A DNA stretch of 64,000 nt. It comes from Talinum fruticosum (taxonomy: Eukaryota > Streptophyta > Magnoliopsida > Caryophyllales > Talinaceae). The notes under the pieces were generated by a model that had not been told where the DNA came from, searched no databases, and saw only the letters and a list, made by a program, of their open reading frames with translations. Location of the stretch: contig JAITYX010000030.1 of NCBI GenBank assembly GCA_021018815.1, positions 2,557,001 through 2,621,000 of the forward strand. Reading direction: 5' to 3'. A program made the position numbers and the translations under genes. This document shows positions 37,695 through 49,007 of the stretch, in pieces; position 1 is the first letter of the stretch; the number at the start of each line of letters is the position of its first letter.

Positions 37695-38941
37695 TCACAC
37701 TTCAGCCCAAAGATTTTTCTCTATCAATGCCCCATCAAAAACTGGATATTTCATTGAACTGAATACTTTACAAAGCTTAACAAGAGGTGCTTCATCTTCC
37801 ACAGCACTGTGCAATTTTCTTTCGGATACCTAATCAAGGGGCCCCACCTAGTGTAGAGGCATCCTAATGTCCTACTTAGTGGCCAGTGGGGGAGGGGAGG
37901 ATAAAGGATGCAAATTTTTGCAACGCCTCTGTTCATTCAAATATGGGCTCCATCGCAGGAAGCCATCCCTCAGAAGGAGAGTAAAAACGACATTGCAGCT
38001 CAGAGCAAATTACGTAGCCCCTTCCCAACTAGAATCAGAACCTCCAGACCAAAGATTTCATGCAAAATTTTTCGTGTCTTTTCCAATATAAAAAGTTCAG
38101 GTAAATTCCAAACTCAAAAGTACTTGTCTTTTCAAGTATCAGGCAGGATACAGGTTAACAGTGCGGGAAATATAGCCTGCATTCGTATGCTGGATGTCAC
38201 CAGCAGACTGTGACCAGGACAAGATAGGCAAGGAAGAACAGTTCAACACCATCTCCAGAGTCCAGACCAAATAGGCGGGGAAGAACAATTGGACACTATC
38301 TCTAGAGTTCAGATCAAATAATTAAAAACAAAATAAAGCATAAAAAGAGGAAAAGCCTACAGACACACAGCTTTGAGAGTCGGTTAAAAGCAATTGGCAG
38401 AATTAAAAGCTTTGTTACCTCACCTTATCGACTTTCTCTCATATATGTTGCAGTTACTTAGTTCTTAGACCTTGTTCCCACAATAACGCAGAACATAAGC
38501 AATGAACACTCTTGATCACAAGAAATCAGGTAGTACCTCATAACAGTCCACTGCAGAGATTTCTGCATCAGGATTCACCCTGAAAAAGAAACAATCGGTT
38601 TAAAATTCAGTCTCTGTATAAGATTCAAAGATGATAAATGCAAGCATCTTTTTTTTTCAGTTTGGGTACGCGAACATGAGATGGCCCAACTAATAGCCCT
38701 TTTACTCATGAGGAATCACGGCAAGCAAAGCCTTGGGAAGGAAAAATCGGAATAAGGAGATGACCTCCAACTTTCCCAAATGCCCCTAGTGGGATTCAAA
38801 CTCACAACTTCATTGTGGAAAGATAAGTTAGACCACCTCTTGGTGGTTAAAATTCAAGAGAAAACAGGTGCACTTTGCTTATTTTCTCACCACTGTACAG
38901 ATGCACGAGTATCAAATTCGCAGAATACAGACATAAAGCAG
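37695..38941 (-). CDS. Unrecognised multi-exon gene Y (partial model)
   Basis: Three clear exons on the minus strand, too short to show as long open frames. 38941-38891 encodes CFMSVFCEFDTRASVQ and ends TG|GTGAGA. 38579-38537 begins after TTTTTCAG, completes a Trp codon and encodes VNPDAEISAVDCYE, ending GAG|GTACTA. 37806-37695 follows GCACAG and encodes AVEDEAPLVKLCKVFSSM, KYPVFDGALIEKNLWAEV and a TGA stop. Exons 1 and 2 join in phase. The last exon needs a preceding partner ending with two codon bases, so at least one exon between 38536 and 37807 is still missing; upstream exons are also missing. I do not recognise the protein. The splice signals and amino-acid composition argue for a real gene. 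Confidence 0.5.
38650..38860 (-). mobile_element. tRNA-derived SINE candidate
   Basis: Read on the minus strand the segment has TGGTCTAACTTA (A-box-like) and GAGTTTGAATCCCACT (B-box-like) with about the right spacing, then a ~130-bp body. It lies in the first intron of gene Y (between 38891 and 38579). Promoter boxes match only loosely, so this is a moderate call. Confidence 0.5.
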
Positions 38942-39674
38942 CTAAATGGACTGTGATTCCCCACCACTATATGGACTCCGATTCCCCACCACTATGTGTG
39001 TAGTTAATAACGTGAGGATCATAAGATCCCTCATCTGTTTTGACAAGCAACATATTTATGTATTCAGAGCTCGTTATTGTCCCATAACTATTCATCAACT
39101 AGTTCTGCAGGACAAAACAATATTATGTCACACTAGATGCCATCGTTCTTGTTATTAGCACCCTACAAGCTAAGGTAGAAACACTCAGACATCACAGTCA
39201 CATAAAGTAATGGCTATACTGCACATTTGCATTCCCAAAATCTTCAAGAGCAGAAAGAAAGAGTTCACAGATAGGTAAGGACAGTCAATAGATAACACAA
39301 CATTATATTGCAGATTTATGCATTTCTACAATCTCCCAGAGCACACATAGAAAAAATAGTGGAAGACAGGTCTATATGCTGGATATTGCCATCCACAATT
39401 CCTCCTCTCCCCCCAAAAAAAAAAAAAAAAGAAAGGGTTCTTTTCTTTCTAGTGGCAGAATATGTTCTACGAACACTACCAGGATATTATAATTATCAGA
39501 GTGAATCCAATTTTCATGGCTTGATTACCACACTATACAGTGGCATTTATCTGGTCCAATGTCCATTCTGACAAGTGACCAGCAAAGCACCACTATATCA
39601 AGTGTACCAGCAATCCCTTCCAGCACCGAGCTAAGTGAAAGAAACACCATATTTTCAGAGGACCGAGCTTTTAG

Positions 39675-39681
39675 TATAAAA
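39675..39681 (+). promoter_or_regulatory. TATA-like motif ahead of the His-rich gene
   Basis: TATAAAA lies only 32 bp before the ATG at 39707. If it is the real TATA box, transcription would start almost at the ATG; otherwise the true first exon lies further upstream. Confidence 0.3.
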
Positions 39682-39706
39682 GCAAGTCCAAAAAAAGGGA
39701 AAAACT

Positions 39707-40355
39707 ATGGGTTTCAGGCACCAGAGCAGCTACTATGAGGCTGAGAGGCAAGAGGAGCTCTACCACAGCTCAACAGGCCACCACGGCCACCGACACCATA
39801 TGGGCCACGACCACCATATAGGCTACGGCCACATGGGCCATGGCCCTCACATCGGCGGCCACCATATGAGCCACCACATGGGCCACAGCAACCAACATGG
39901 ATGTGGAAGTGGTTATTCAGCTGACAGTGAGTACTCGAGCTACAGCAGTATCAACCCAAGCCACAGCTATGGCCAGGAAACCACCACAACAACTATGCAG
40001 GTGGCGGTGGGATGATGGCTTCTGGCTATGCTGAGAGCAGCATGGAGAATTCCTTTTATTCTACCAATAATCCTTGCACTCCATACAACAGGGTAATCTT
40101 CTGCAATGAAAATATTTATTTATTTATTTGTTGGAAAACTGCCCGCCCACTGTGCAGGGTTTGACCCAATGGGTCAGTCACAGGTGGGGCGGGAAAAATA
40201 CAAGGATGATTCACTGGACATTGGGCCCTTGTGGGATTTGAACCCAGGTGGATACCACAATTAGTTTTTGCAATGAAATTATATTCACCCTGTTTTGAAA
40301 TTTCACTTCATTAACATTTGTTCCTCTGTGCCCTGTGGTTTTGCAGTTTTACTGA
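39707..40355 (+). CDS. Small histidine-rich protein, -1 frameshift
   Basis: Exon 1 39707-40092 and a nine-base last exon 40347-40355 (Phe-Tyr-stop). The N-terminus is FRHQSSYYEAERQEELYHSS. Residues 24-62 are a His/Gly/Met-rich run made of HMGH, HHIG and GPHIGG units, then a Ser/Tyr-rich stretch (YSADSEYSSYSS). The written frame stops at 40015. After AAA (39978-39980) the next frame reads NHHNNYAGGGGMMASGYAES, SMENSFYSTNNPCTPYNR and, across the intron, FY-stop; one additional A makes the whole 131 residues continuous. His-rich runs can bind Zn, Cu or Ni, but no function is known. The first exon may be incomplete. The gene is on the opposite strand to gene Y. Confidence 0.6.
40135..40262 (-). 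mobile_element. Possible SINE in the last intron of the His-rich gene
   Basis: On the minus strand it starts GTGGTATCCACCTGGGTTCA (B-box-like GGGTTCAAATCCCAC), contains TTTTTCCCGCCCCAC and ends GGGCGGGCAGTTTTCC followed by an A-rich tail. A similar GGGCGGGC plus A-rich end occurs at 12065-12120. Confidence 0.4.
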
Positions 40356-41781
40356 GTGAAAGAACGACTGTCAGATGAACTCCTTTGATTACGAGCCATA
40401 GTTGGTTGTAGAAATAAATTCTGGCCCCGCACCCAATGCCTTGTGAAGGGGCTTGTAATTTGGTAATGATGTTGCAAGTCTACTGTGTTAGTCCCTCCCT
40501 GATGATGTACTGCTTTATTGTGTACCATCATGAATGGTAATATTACTATACTACTATAACTTGCAATAATTTCCTCTGATTAATTGAAACAAATGCCACA
40601 TTGAGGCCATTTCCTTTACCTTAATTGCGACTGCAATAGGACCAACTGAAAAGAATAAGAATAATTTATGAGTAGAAATTTCTACTTCGCCTATTGTGTT
40701 GGCAAAACTTACTAATATATTTTTTGTTTTGGAAAATCAAGAATAATATAATATTATAAAAACAAATAACATGATGAATGCGTGGAATACAAAGTTACAA
40801 TGTTACAATAAGTAATTAAAGTAAGTGAGTTAATGTAATGAAAAAGTTACAACAATTGAAAACTAAATTAATTAACCAAGAAGTCATTGTTGACGAATTA
40901 GTCATTAGAAAGGTGCCCGAGATCATTATGATACACCTAGGAAACCAAACACCAACTTCACTCAACTGTAGAGGAGGAGGTTAAAGAAGCTTGAACTTGG
41001 CAAGCTCAAGACACGATATGTCAATATTTGATTTTCCATTTAGAATTAGTAAGCAAAGGAAGAGATATAAATCTATAGTCATTTCGTTTCTTGAGATGAC
41101 AAATTGATCGAGAACAAGTAATATCTTAATTACTAGCTACTTCAATCATCTGTCATCGGAACAAGATAATTGACATCAATCTTTACCACCTCAATTAGAG
41201 AACTAGCCACTTCTTAATATACTAGTGATAAAATGGTAGAACAACTATAAAAATGAAACTCGCATTTATTGGGGTAAAGTAATTTTACCCAAGTAATTTT
41301 TACCCCAAGGAAGGCACAAAGGGGGACACGATCAAACCTTCAATCTTCCAATTTGGAGTGATGTAACCCCAGTAGATCATCTTCTGTTCCCTGTACAGCA
41401 ATCAGTGAACAACAATCAGAACCCCTCCCTCAATGACAACTATGAGTCTCTATGAACATGCAGGAGAAATGCTAAATGAAATAATGAAACAGGTCAAGAT
41501 TCATAGCACATAATTAGAGTTCCTGGGAAGAAGAAAACCTTATAAATTTGAGAGTCAACGCTGTACAACAGCTTGGAAAAGCGGCTTCTCCTAATCTCTC
41601 TCTCTCTCTCCTCTCCAAACTAATATATACATGAAACGAGAGCCGCAATAGCTCAATCCACTCCATCAGAATTATCATCCTATCACACCATACTTCTCTT
41701 CTCCAATCCGTAGCTGAAATTTGATACCTTTATCAAACAACGACGAAAACAACAAAATCGCGTAAACCCACAACCAAAAGG
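40356..41781. other. Intergenic DNA and promoter of the SMP-30-like gene
   Basis: No coding exon seen. The proximal part contains a CT microsatellite (about 41597-41612) and AATATATAC near 41622, which is a weak TATA candidate for the gene at 41782. Confidence 0.45.
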
Positions 41782-42877
41782 ATGCCCAGATTATATTTCC
41801 ACTCTCTCTCTCTCCTAATTCTCCTATTGCTTTCACTGTTCCCAAATCCGACTCAAGCCCGAGATCCCCACATAATCAAATTCCGATCCCCAGGTCTCTA
41901 CCCAGAAGGCATAACATGGGATCCATCTTCCCAGCACTTCATAGTCGGCGCCCTCCGCGGCGGCACCTTCCACTCCGTTTCAGACGCCGGCGTCGTTGAA
42001 ACTCTAACCCTAGACCCCTCCTCCAGCCTCCCCCAAAACACCACCATCCTCGGCCTCGCCGTCGACAACCGCCGTCACCGCCTCCTCGCCGCCGTCAACA
42101 CTCCGACTCCTCACCTCGCCTCCTTTGAATTCAGCCGCTCCTCCCTCCGCCTCCTCTTTCTATCTCCCTCCCCTGCCCCACCCCCGCCCCATCTGACGTG
42201 GCAAACGGCGTCACCGTCGACGCCGCCGGCGACGTCTACGTCACCAACTCCGGCGGAAACTTCATCTGGAAGATCGATATCAACGGCCACCCCTCGATCT
42301 TGTCGAATTCGCCGCTGTTCTCTCATCATCCAGTGGATCGCACCTCACCGTACAGCTACTGCGGAATAAACGGCGTCGTTTACATACCCACCAAAGAGTA
42401 CCTCCTCGCCGTCCAATCAAACACCGGAAAAATGTTCAAAGTTGACGCCGTTGACGGAACGGCGAGAACCGTTAAGTTGCCGCTGGACTTGACGTTAGCC
42501 GATGGAATTGCCGTTAGAGAAGACGGCGTCGTTTTGGTGGTGTCGATGAACAGCGCGTGGTTTCTAAAGAGTGACGACAGCTGGGGGAGCGGGGTAATAA
42601 TTGACAAAATTGACCTCGATAGAGAGGGGTTTCCTACCTCAGTGACAATAGGAGGAGGGGGAGGGCATATGTGATATATGGGCATGTGGAGGAGGGCATG
42701 CAGGGAAATGCAGAGGAGAGAGAGTGGTTTAGGATAGAGGAAATACAATCGAAGAGAGAGAGTGAGGGGGAGAATGTGTGGCCCTATGTGTTTATCGGGT
42801 TGGGCTTGGCTTATGTTGTCTTTTGGAGATTTCAGATGGGTCAGCTCGTTGAGAAAATGGATCAAAAGAGGGAGTGA
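41782..42877 (+). CDS. SMP-30/NHL-like (strictosidine-synthase-like fold) membrane-anchored protein, two -1 frameshifts
   Basis: Single-exon gene of the plant SMP-30/gluconolactonase-like, calcium-dependent phosphotriesterase superfamily (compare Arabidopsis At2g01410). A signal peptide (FHSLSLLILLLLSLFPNPTQ) precedes beta-propeller motifs: SPGLYPEGITWDPSSQHFIV, TILGLAVDNRRHRLLAAVN, ANGVTVDAAGDVYVTNSGGN, PYSYCGINGVVYIP, SNTGKMFKVDAVDGTARTV, LADGIAVREDGVVLVVSMNS and GFPTSVTIGGG. It ends with a membrane segment (WPYVFIGLGLAYVVFWRF) and a short charged tail (MDQKRE). The frame breaks twice, both as -1 shifts: in the C-rich stretch 42165-42190, and in GGGGG (42657-42661), after which RAYVIYGHVEEG continues. 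With one base restored at each site the protein is 365 aa, full length for the family. Probably secreted or ER-anchored; substrate unknown. Confidence 0.87.
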
Positions 42878-43711
42878 GTCATCGCTCTCGACATTGGGCA
42901 CCAACAAAACAACATTCAGCGTGGATCTCGTCACATAATATATAAAGAGTTATTGATATGGGCAAAAGTGGCCATTTTTCCCTACCTTTGGACAATTTCT
43001 CGAAATGCTTAGGTTGTGATTGTAATATCATCATTTTATGCTTTAAATCTTTTGTAAGCATGAAAATTGTCTAGCTTTGACTTCTTGAGCTCTCTTCAAA
43101 TAGATTCAAATTTCTTTGATGTCCCCTATATTTTAAGGATCACATCTTACTACAACTCTTTTCTCGAGCATTGTATCGTCATAATTTCACAAACTATGAG
43201 ACAGACAATACCACCAACTACAAACACAAGCTTTCCAAGAGCCGGAGTACCTGTGCAATTAGAACATGAGAAAGATATGCAAAGAAACAAATCAAGAAGC
43301 AAAAGAATTTACTGTCATAAAAAGAAATTTGAAGATAAGGGCATAAAATAATTTTCTAAAGAAAAGGAAAATAAGAATAAATTCCCAACTTTCAAATTGT
43401 TCACACGAAAGTTATATTCAAAATTGATCACTTGATAACATCGGCATCAGTTGTGACAAAGCAAAAAAACTTCTCAATAGTTGTGTTGTTTGCCAAATCA
43501 AGCAATCAAATGGCTATGTTTAGTATCAACTGAAAGTACAGAACTAGCATCTTAGCACTCAAAGGCTGGAAAAAAAAAAGGTAAAACAGGAGGAGAGCCA
43601 TTTTACCTCTTTGATGTTGAAACTTTTAGGGACTATACAAGATAATCAACCTTCAGGATAGATGCTCGAAAAAACCTGGAATAACCTTTGCCGTGTGCAA
43701 TTTTCTAGCTG

Positions 43712-46700
43712 TTAGTTGAAAGAAGGGAGTTCAATCCAAGGAACAAGCATAGTTCGCAGGTAGTCTGAAGAGATAACGGCCCTTTCACTAATATCTACAT
43801 TTTCACTGGCATAAAAGTTGCAGAATCAAACCACTTTCTGATGTGATAAGACCGGCTTGATCATCACCAATTGAATGCTTGATAAACTGCATAATCTTCA
43901 CATAATCACATAGATCCCCATTTTTCTACTGACATAAGTTCCTTCCGACCATATAACACAGTTCCATTTCTCACAAAATGATTTAGCTCATGGTTTCGCG
44001 ATGAACTTCTAGGTAATATTTTCCAACTTCACAACCGAAAATAGGAAAGTGAAAGAAAAGCCTGTTCTTCAGTGTATCTCACCTGCATAATACTTGGACT
44101 GTGGTGGATGAAAATTCTGAGCAGAAGTCAGTCGACCAGATTTATCAATCCAAAAGCATCCTCTAGGACATTGGATAGCCATATCAACCTTCACTACAGA
44201 AAGAATCAGCAAGACAAGGGAAACCTAAGAGCCATGTAACACGTTGTATGGGAAACCATTGCAACCAGCAAATCAAGTTAAGGTGGAATAATATGCATAT
44301 GGTTCATACATTGTAGATTTGTTGTTAACTATTCAGCACTAACAAACAAAGGCAGAGCAAATTTCATATATGCACCTGATTAAAAATAGCCATAATCAGA
44401 AATAGATGAAGCAAAGTTGAGGGACACAAAATGATCATAGTCAAAACAGGAAACTGATTTCAACCCCTTGCCCCTTTTCACTCCGCCTTTGACTAGTTCA
44501 TGTTAGAATTGTTTTGCACAACTAAGCATTCTGGAATAAAATGAGGATTAAAATACTAGTAGGAATTTTGCAAGATTGGCCAACAGATGATAAGATGATA
44601 TGAAATTACCATTCTCCTTCCTATGAGCAATGGCATCAATGCTTGGTGCACTAGTCTTGAAAAAAGCAGATTCAAAGGTGAGATAAAATAAGCACCTCCT
44701 ATCCCCCACCTCAAAAAGAGGAGTAGAACCATATATTTGATCGCTATATTAATCTACTCGATTTCCCCATTGAGCATCAACTCAAAACACAACAAATTCC
44801 CATGCTGAAACCCCGGTGTTCATACACTACTACTCCCATGGCATCCATGCATAACTGCAGGCCAGCCTGTGAGGCCACCAACAACCAGCACAAGAACCCC
44901 TGCCACACTGACCACAAGAATCCCTGCCACAACAGCCATTCAGGTGGACACAACAAGTCATGCCACAACTGCACTCAGGCCATCACAAAACCCCTGCCAC
45001 AGCACATAACCCCTGCTAATAAAGCCTACAGCTAACACATTGATCTTAACCTTAACATCATATTGTTTGAGTCAGCCTATTAAAAGACAGAAGAGGTAGA
45101 AAGAAAATAAAGCATGCAGAGCAAAATGTATTTATATAGTCCTAAAACTGAACGCCGAAATCCAGGGCTTAGCCTCCTATATCTGAACACCCCCCCAAAC
45201 CGTCTAAGTGGGAGTTAGTAATATGGATATGGATTTCAAATGACAATGTAAACTTCCTTGACAGCATAAATTTCTTGGACGTGAAATGAGAATTTGCATA
45301 AACAAATACTGAGCTATATAACGGCAAATTTCAAACAGCCATTATTCTATCTTTAATAAGTACATTCTTTCAACATCAGGTTATAAACGCAGGCTAATTT
45401 TTGTTGTAATCAGCTCCTTAATATTTAACGATTTCATACCTCAATTACTAAAGAACACCACATCACTATTGCCAACTCTGATGAGTGTTTTTGGATAATA
45501 TTATATATAGCGTATGCTAAGGTATATAGAATTTTGGATAAGAAAATCTAAGCTGAACTAGAAGTAATCTTTCCAGACTTCACAACAAGAAAATGAGCAC
45601 ATAATTAATGCCAAATGCTCTCTCACTGGAAAAGGGAAAGGTCAAATGATAAAACTTATAAGCACCCACAGCCTCCACCTCTAGCAAAGAGGAGAAACAT
45701 TTGCTTACACCTGAGCACTTCTGAATTAAATTTAAGACTATAATAGTTTCCAGCAACAAAGTGGACCACAAACAAGAAAAATAAAATAAGCATTCCTCCA
45801 TTTGTAATCAATAGCAGGAATGCCAATATGCTCCATTCTAAAGACAAAAATCTTTTTACCGCTGCAAAAATTTGCTCCCTTTTCTCCCTTTGAACATCAA
45901 GCTTAAAACCTAAAATATTATCCCCCATTATAAAATAAGGTTATCATCCTGCCATCCACTGCTTGCATGGCTTTTATGCAGAAGTGCAGGCCAGCTTGTG
46001 AGGTCACCTCAACCATTCTGGGCACTACAGCCGGATAGATATGCAGCACAGAAACCTCAGCCACACAGACGAGCAAGAACCCCAGCAAAAACACCTACAC
46101 AGGCGAGAACAGTCACGGCAACCCCAAGAGCCCCTCCCTTGATAGATATAATCCTTTGCCGTCTTCAGTCTATTATCTTAGGCTGAATATTGCCTTATGT
46201 TGACCCAGGACCTCCACAAACACCAGAAACAAGATAGCCACACAATCCTATTACATAAAGATCACATCTTATTTATAGCTGTAATTATTTGCACTTTTAA
46301 GTCTCGTGAACTTGGGCTGACTACCTTAGTGCCTTCTGAAAGCACCAAAAACACGATAAGCATATATTGCATTAGAAAGTAAGGCTTGGGATCTAAGGTG
46401 AGCTTGGAGCAAATTTATCATACAATTCTTCCTGCAGGAATCGACAGTGGATCAGCAAATTGATGGTGGGCTGAATCATGATGGCTGTGGGTTGGCCTTT
46501 GGCAATGCATTGTCCCAGCTCAGCGATGATGGCCTGTAGAGCGGCTGTTGTGGCATGTCTTGTCCTTGCCTAGGTGGCTGTTGCACCTGGGGATTCTTGT
46601 GCTTGTTAGGGAGGCTGTCGTGACGGGGATCCCTGTGCTTACCAGGGTGACTTGTGTGATCTATCAATCTCAAAGTTTAGAGCGCTGGTGAGCCTCACGA

Positions 46701-46949
46701 TGTGGAGATTATCATACAAATCCATGTTAAGTTTGGAGGTGAAAAATCTTTTACCGTTGCCTGAGCTTCCTAAGTGCCTAAAGTCTGACTCATAAATATA
46801 AATAAATAAATAACAGCCAGACTTGGAACATCTCATTGAAAGACCATTCAAACAGTGGTTAATACTTACTACAGAAGGCCACATCAAACAGAACTAGCTT
46901 CTTCGAATCTAATTCTTGATTTGAGACATCAGCAACATCAAACCAACGC
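43712..46949 (-). CDS. Unrecognised multi-exon gene X (partial model)
   Basis: Exons on the minus strand. 46949-46870 encodes RWFDVADVSNQELDSKKLVL, FDVAFC and ends A|GTAAGT. 46769-46643 encodes SSGNGKRFFTSKLNMDLYDN, LHIVRLTSALNFEIDRSHKS and ends TG|GTAAGC. 44655-44610 encodes TSAPSIDAIAHRKEN. 44193-44083 encodes VKVDMAIQCPRGCFWIDKSG, RLTSAQNFHPPQSKYYA and ends G|GTGAGA. 43805-43712 encodes ENVDISERAVISSDYLRTML, VPWIELPSFN and a TAA stop. The first pair and exons 3-4 join in phase. The 46643/44655 join does not, so at least one exon between is missing. The last join needs one more G, at the GG just before the donor (44083) or at the acceptor. 5' exons are also missing. I do not recognise the protein. 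Two Cys (CPRGC) could be a metal or disulfide site. Confidence 0.6.
44838..45035 (+). CDS. Short His/Asn/Cys-rich ORF A, antisense within an intron of gene X
   Basis: 65 residues: MASMHNCRPACEATNNQ, then repeats of the form HKNPCH (NQHKNPCHTDHKNPCHN), then GGHNKSCHNC. The start region is similar at DNA level to ORF B at 45967 (both encode CRPACE). A one-base shift at 44973-44977 would continue as GHHKTPATAHNPC before a double stop, so the written C-terminus may also be affected by a missing base. No function known. It may be a decayed or low-complexity gene rather than an active one. Confidence 0.4.
   Translation: MASMHNCRPACEATNNQHKNPCHTDHKNPCHNSHSGGHNKSCHNCTQAITKPLPQHITPANKAYS
45967..46134 (+). 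pseudogene. Degenerate copy B of the CRPACE ORF
   Basis: Begins MAFMQKCRPACEVTS, parallel to MASMHNCRPACEATN of ORF A about 1.1 kb away, then stops early at a TAG. In another frame it continues as HSGHYSRIDMQHRNLSHTDE and a Gln/Arg-rich tail. The flanks (a GATAAA-AAGCACC motif and an AAAGAGGAG motif upstream of both) suggest that ORFs A and B lie in a duplicated segment. Best read as a frameshifted paralogue. Confidence 0.4.
46476..46673 (-). repeat. Inverted segment related to the HKNPC repeats
   Basis: On the minus strand the DNA around ACAAGAATCCCCAGGTGCAA and GACATGCCACAACAGC resembles ACAAGAATCCCTGCCACAAC and AAGTCATGCCACAACTGC of ORF A. It overlaps the 3' end of a gene X exon and runs into the following intron. 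This places an inverted partial copy of the low-complexity unit about 1.6 kb from ORF A. Confidence 0.4.
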
Positions 46950-47364
46950 CTTCAATACAGTACTTCATATGGAAACCACTTTAAGGTGGATATTGGGGTT
47001 CAGAGAAAGGGGAAGGGGAAGGATGTCAATTTCATTTCTTAAATGGAAGGAGGGTGCTAGAACAAACAGTGTTCAATGAATTTGGATGGCATGGTAGAAA
47101 GGGACAGTTTTGAAATAAGTCCAAAATCCTGTTAAACTTTGAACATAAAATATCGCTCAAGCAATGTGTATCTATCAGGAGTCAGATTGTTAATTGAGAA
47201 ATGGGAAGGGCACCCTTTGTTGAGGGATTAGTGTCGTCAACTTTGAAGGCTATTTTGCATTGAGCTCAGCACTTGTGAGGACCTTTACAATCTATGCAGA
47301 ACCAGAAACCATTTTATCCCTTTGAATGACCTAGCTTGCTAAACTGTTGCAGACAAAACACTCA

Positions 47365-47647
47365 ATTCCAGATATTTTGCAAAAAGTCTGTCAATTTAGA
47401 CTCAAGAACTTGTGTAACTTTAAAGTGAGCAGCGGTCCTGAAGGAGCTAGAACTTAAGAAATGATACTGAGTGCATTTATTACTTCCAGAACAAACAAGT
47501 AATCGTGGATTCAAAAAGTTTTGAAGTTGAGCAAAGCGACATTCTGACTCCATGATATACGCGCTTTGAAGTTGAGCTTCTGCATTGGCACAATTCCGCG
47601 ATACCCTGCCCATTACCACAATTGCAACTGATGCCACATTTTGAATC
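47365..47647 (-). other. Possible upstream exon of gene X
   Basis: After an acceptor-like TTACATGCAAG the minus strand is open for 90+ codons, including CANAEAQLQSAYIMESECRF, AQLQNFLNPRLLVC and AHFKVTQVLESKLTDFLQ. The composition looks coding, but I could not find a donor site that joins in phase to the exon at 46949, so it may belong to another gene or be chance. Confidence 0.3.
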
Positions 47648-48413
47648 CTTGCATGTAATATTATTATTACTATTGATTTTTACATTCTTCCTACCCCCCT
47701 TCCCAAATAAAAAAGGAAGAAGAAAACCCACCAAAAAGTAGGGTACAAATTGTCATGCAAAATTGCCATCAAAACAGACCAGGTCGCTGTTTTCATGGTA
47801 TTTAAATATTTCCACCAAAATTGTCTACCGTAGGAGGATATGAAAGTAGACTATTAAAAGTAGACTATTAAAAAATTTCACATATTCATCCTTCAGACCT
47901 ATTGAGTCAGAAACTGAAACTAACCAGTACATATGACCAACTTCACAGATAAGAAACTATTCCAATAAATTTCATCCCAGTCAGAAGTTGAACAGTCTAC
48001 ATTTACTTTATTCTATTTCTGGAAGTTGTAATATAATAGCCTTATCATACCTGAGGGTGGAATGAGATGCCTAAAGTATAGATGAGGGAAAAGGATTCTT
48101 CTAGTTGATAATAAAGCGGCTGAGAATAACTGCAACACATAAGGTGGACAGGATTATACTGTAGAAAAGAGGAATATACCAGCTTGGACGATTAGGATGA
48201 AAAGTATGGGCATCTGGAATGCATAGAACAACTACCCTACTCAGTGAACAAAAAAAGGCAGCTTGAAGGAACAATGTAGTGCAAGTGAGAGAGACCCAGT
48301 TACGTCCATAGGATTCTATAAATCTGTCTTCAGTTCTCTCAACAGCGGAACAAGAAGGGTCCAAGAAGACATTGTTAAAAACCCTCAACAAAGACAAAAA
48401 TTGTGAGTTCCAC

Positions 48414-49007
48414 ATGGCCTCAGCCAAACTGCAGAAACCCGACAATGAAGCCTGTTCAAAAGCCCATCAGGAGCATAGATTCAGTCACAAGATATCGGAG
48501 ATGACTGCTAAGGTGTTTGGCCACAAACAACAGGAACCCCAAGCAGTCACCAAACACTGCAACACTTGTCAGTGTGCAGCAACAAAGGATCCGAAGCCAG
48601 CAATTACTGAGAAAAACAAGAAAGAACATGCAACCACGATCCCTGTCAATAAGGATGCTAAACATAATTCCTGCATGGAGTTGAGAAGGAAGGAAAAGCA
48701 GCACATAACAAATACAGTGACGAAGGATGCTAAACAGGCTCCCAGCTCGGAGATGAAGAAGAACGAAATGAAAGAACAGCAGGCAAAAAGCAACATAAAC
48801 AATGCATCTAACACAACAAACAAGAAAGAACATAAGGGAGAACCAACTAACCACTTCTTTTCAAGCATGGCAGATCACTGGAAGGAAAAGATAAAGATGA
48901 TGAAGAAGACTAAGGATGTCAAGAGCAAAGACAGCAGTGACAGCAGCAGTAGCAGCAGTGACAGCGAAGATGAGGCCTGTGAGAAGAAAAAGGCACGTAT
49001 TCAATAA
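48414..49007 (+). CDS. Lys/Ser-rich hydrophilic protein with acidic C-terminal tail
   Basis: 197 residues in one exon. The N-terminus MASAKLQKPDNEACSKAHQE is followed by HRFSHKISEMTAKVFGHKQQ and a Cys/His cluster (KHCNTCQC). The middle is Lys/Asn/Thr-rich with a repeated unit (PVNKDAKHNSCMELRRKEK, TVTKDAKQAPSSEMKKNEM). Then comes FFSSMADHWKEKIKMMKK and a tail DSSDSSSSSSDSEDEACEKK. It has no membrane segment and is probably disordered, with CK2-type sites in the Ser/Asp/Glu tail. The start at 48414 gives MAS-, as in ORF A; the in-frame Met 14 codons earlier (48372) is the alternative. Function unknown. The long open frames on the opposite strand (48101-48868) look like shadows. Confidence 0.6.
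   Translation: MASAKLQKPDNEACSKAHQEHRFSHKISEMTAKVFGHKQQEPQAVTKHCNTCQCAATKDPKPAITEKNKKEHATTIPVNKDAKHNSCMELRRKEKQHITNTVTKDAKQAPSSEMKKNEMKEQQAKSNINNASNTTNKKEHKGEPTNHFFSSMADHWKEKIKMMKKTKDVKSKDSSDSSSSSSDSEDEACEKKKARIQ

Noticed and set aside
42111..42934. Minus-strand frames of 72 and 184 residues
   Set aside because: Antisense to the SMP-30-like gene, which has clear motifs and a signal peptide.
48101..48868. Three minus-strand frames of 99-132 residues opposite the Lys/Ser-rich gene
   Set aside because: Hydrophobic antisense reading of Lys/Asn codons. A real exon of gene X there cannot be excluded for 48101-48445, but I found no joining splice sites.
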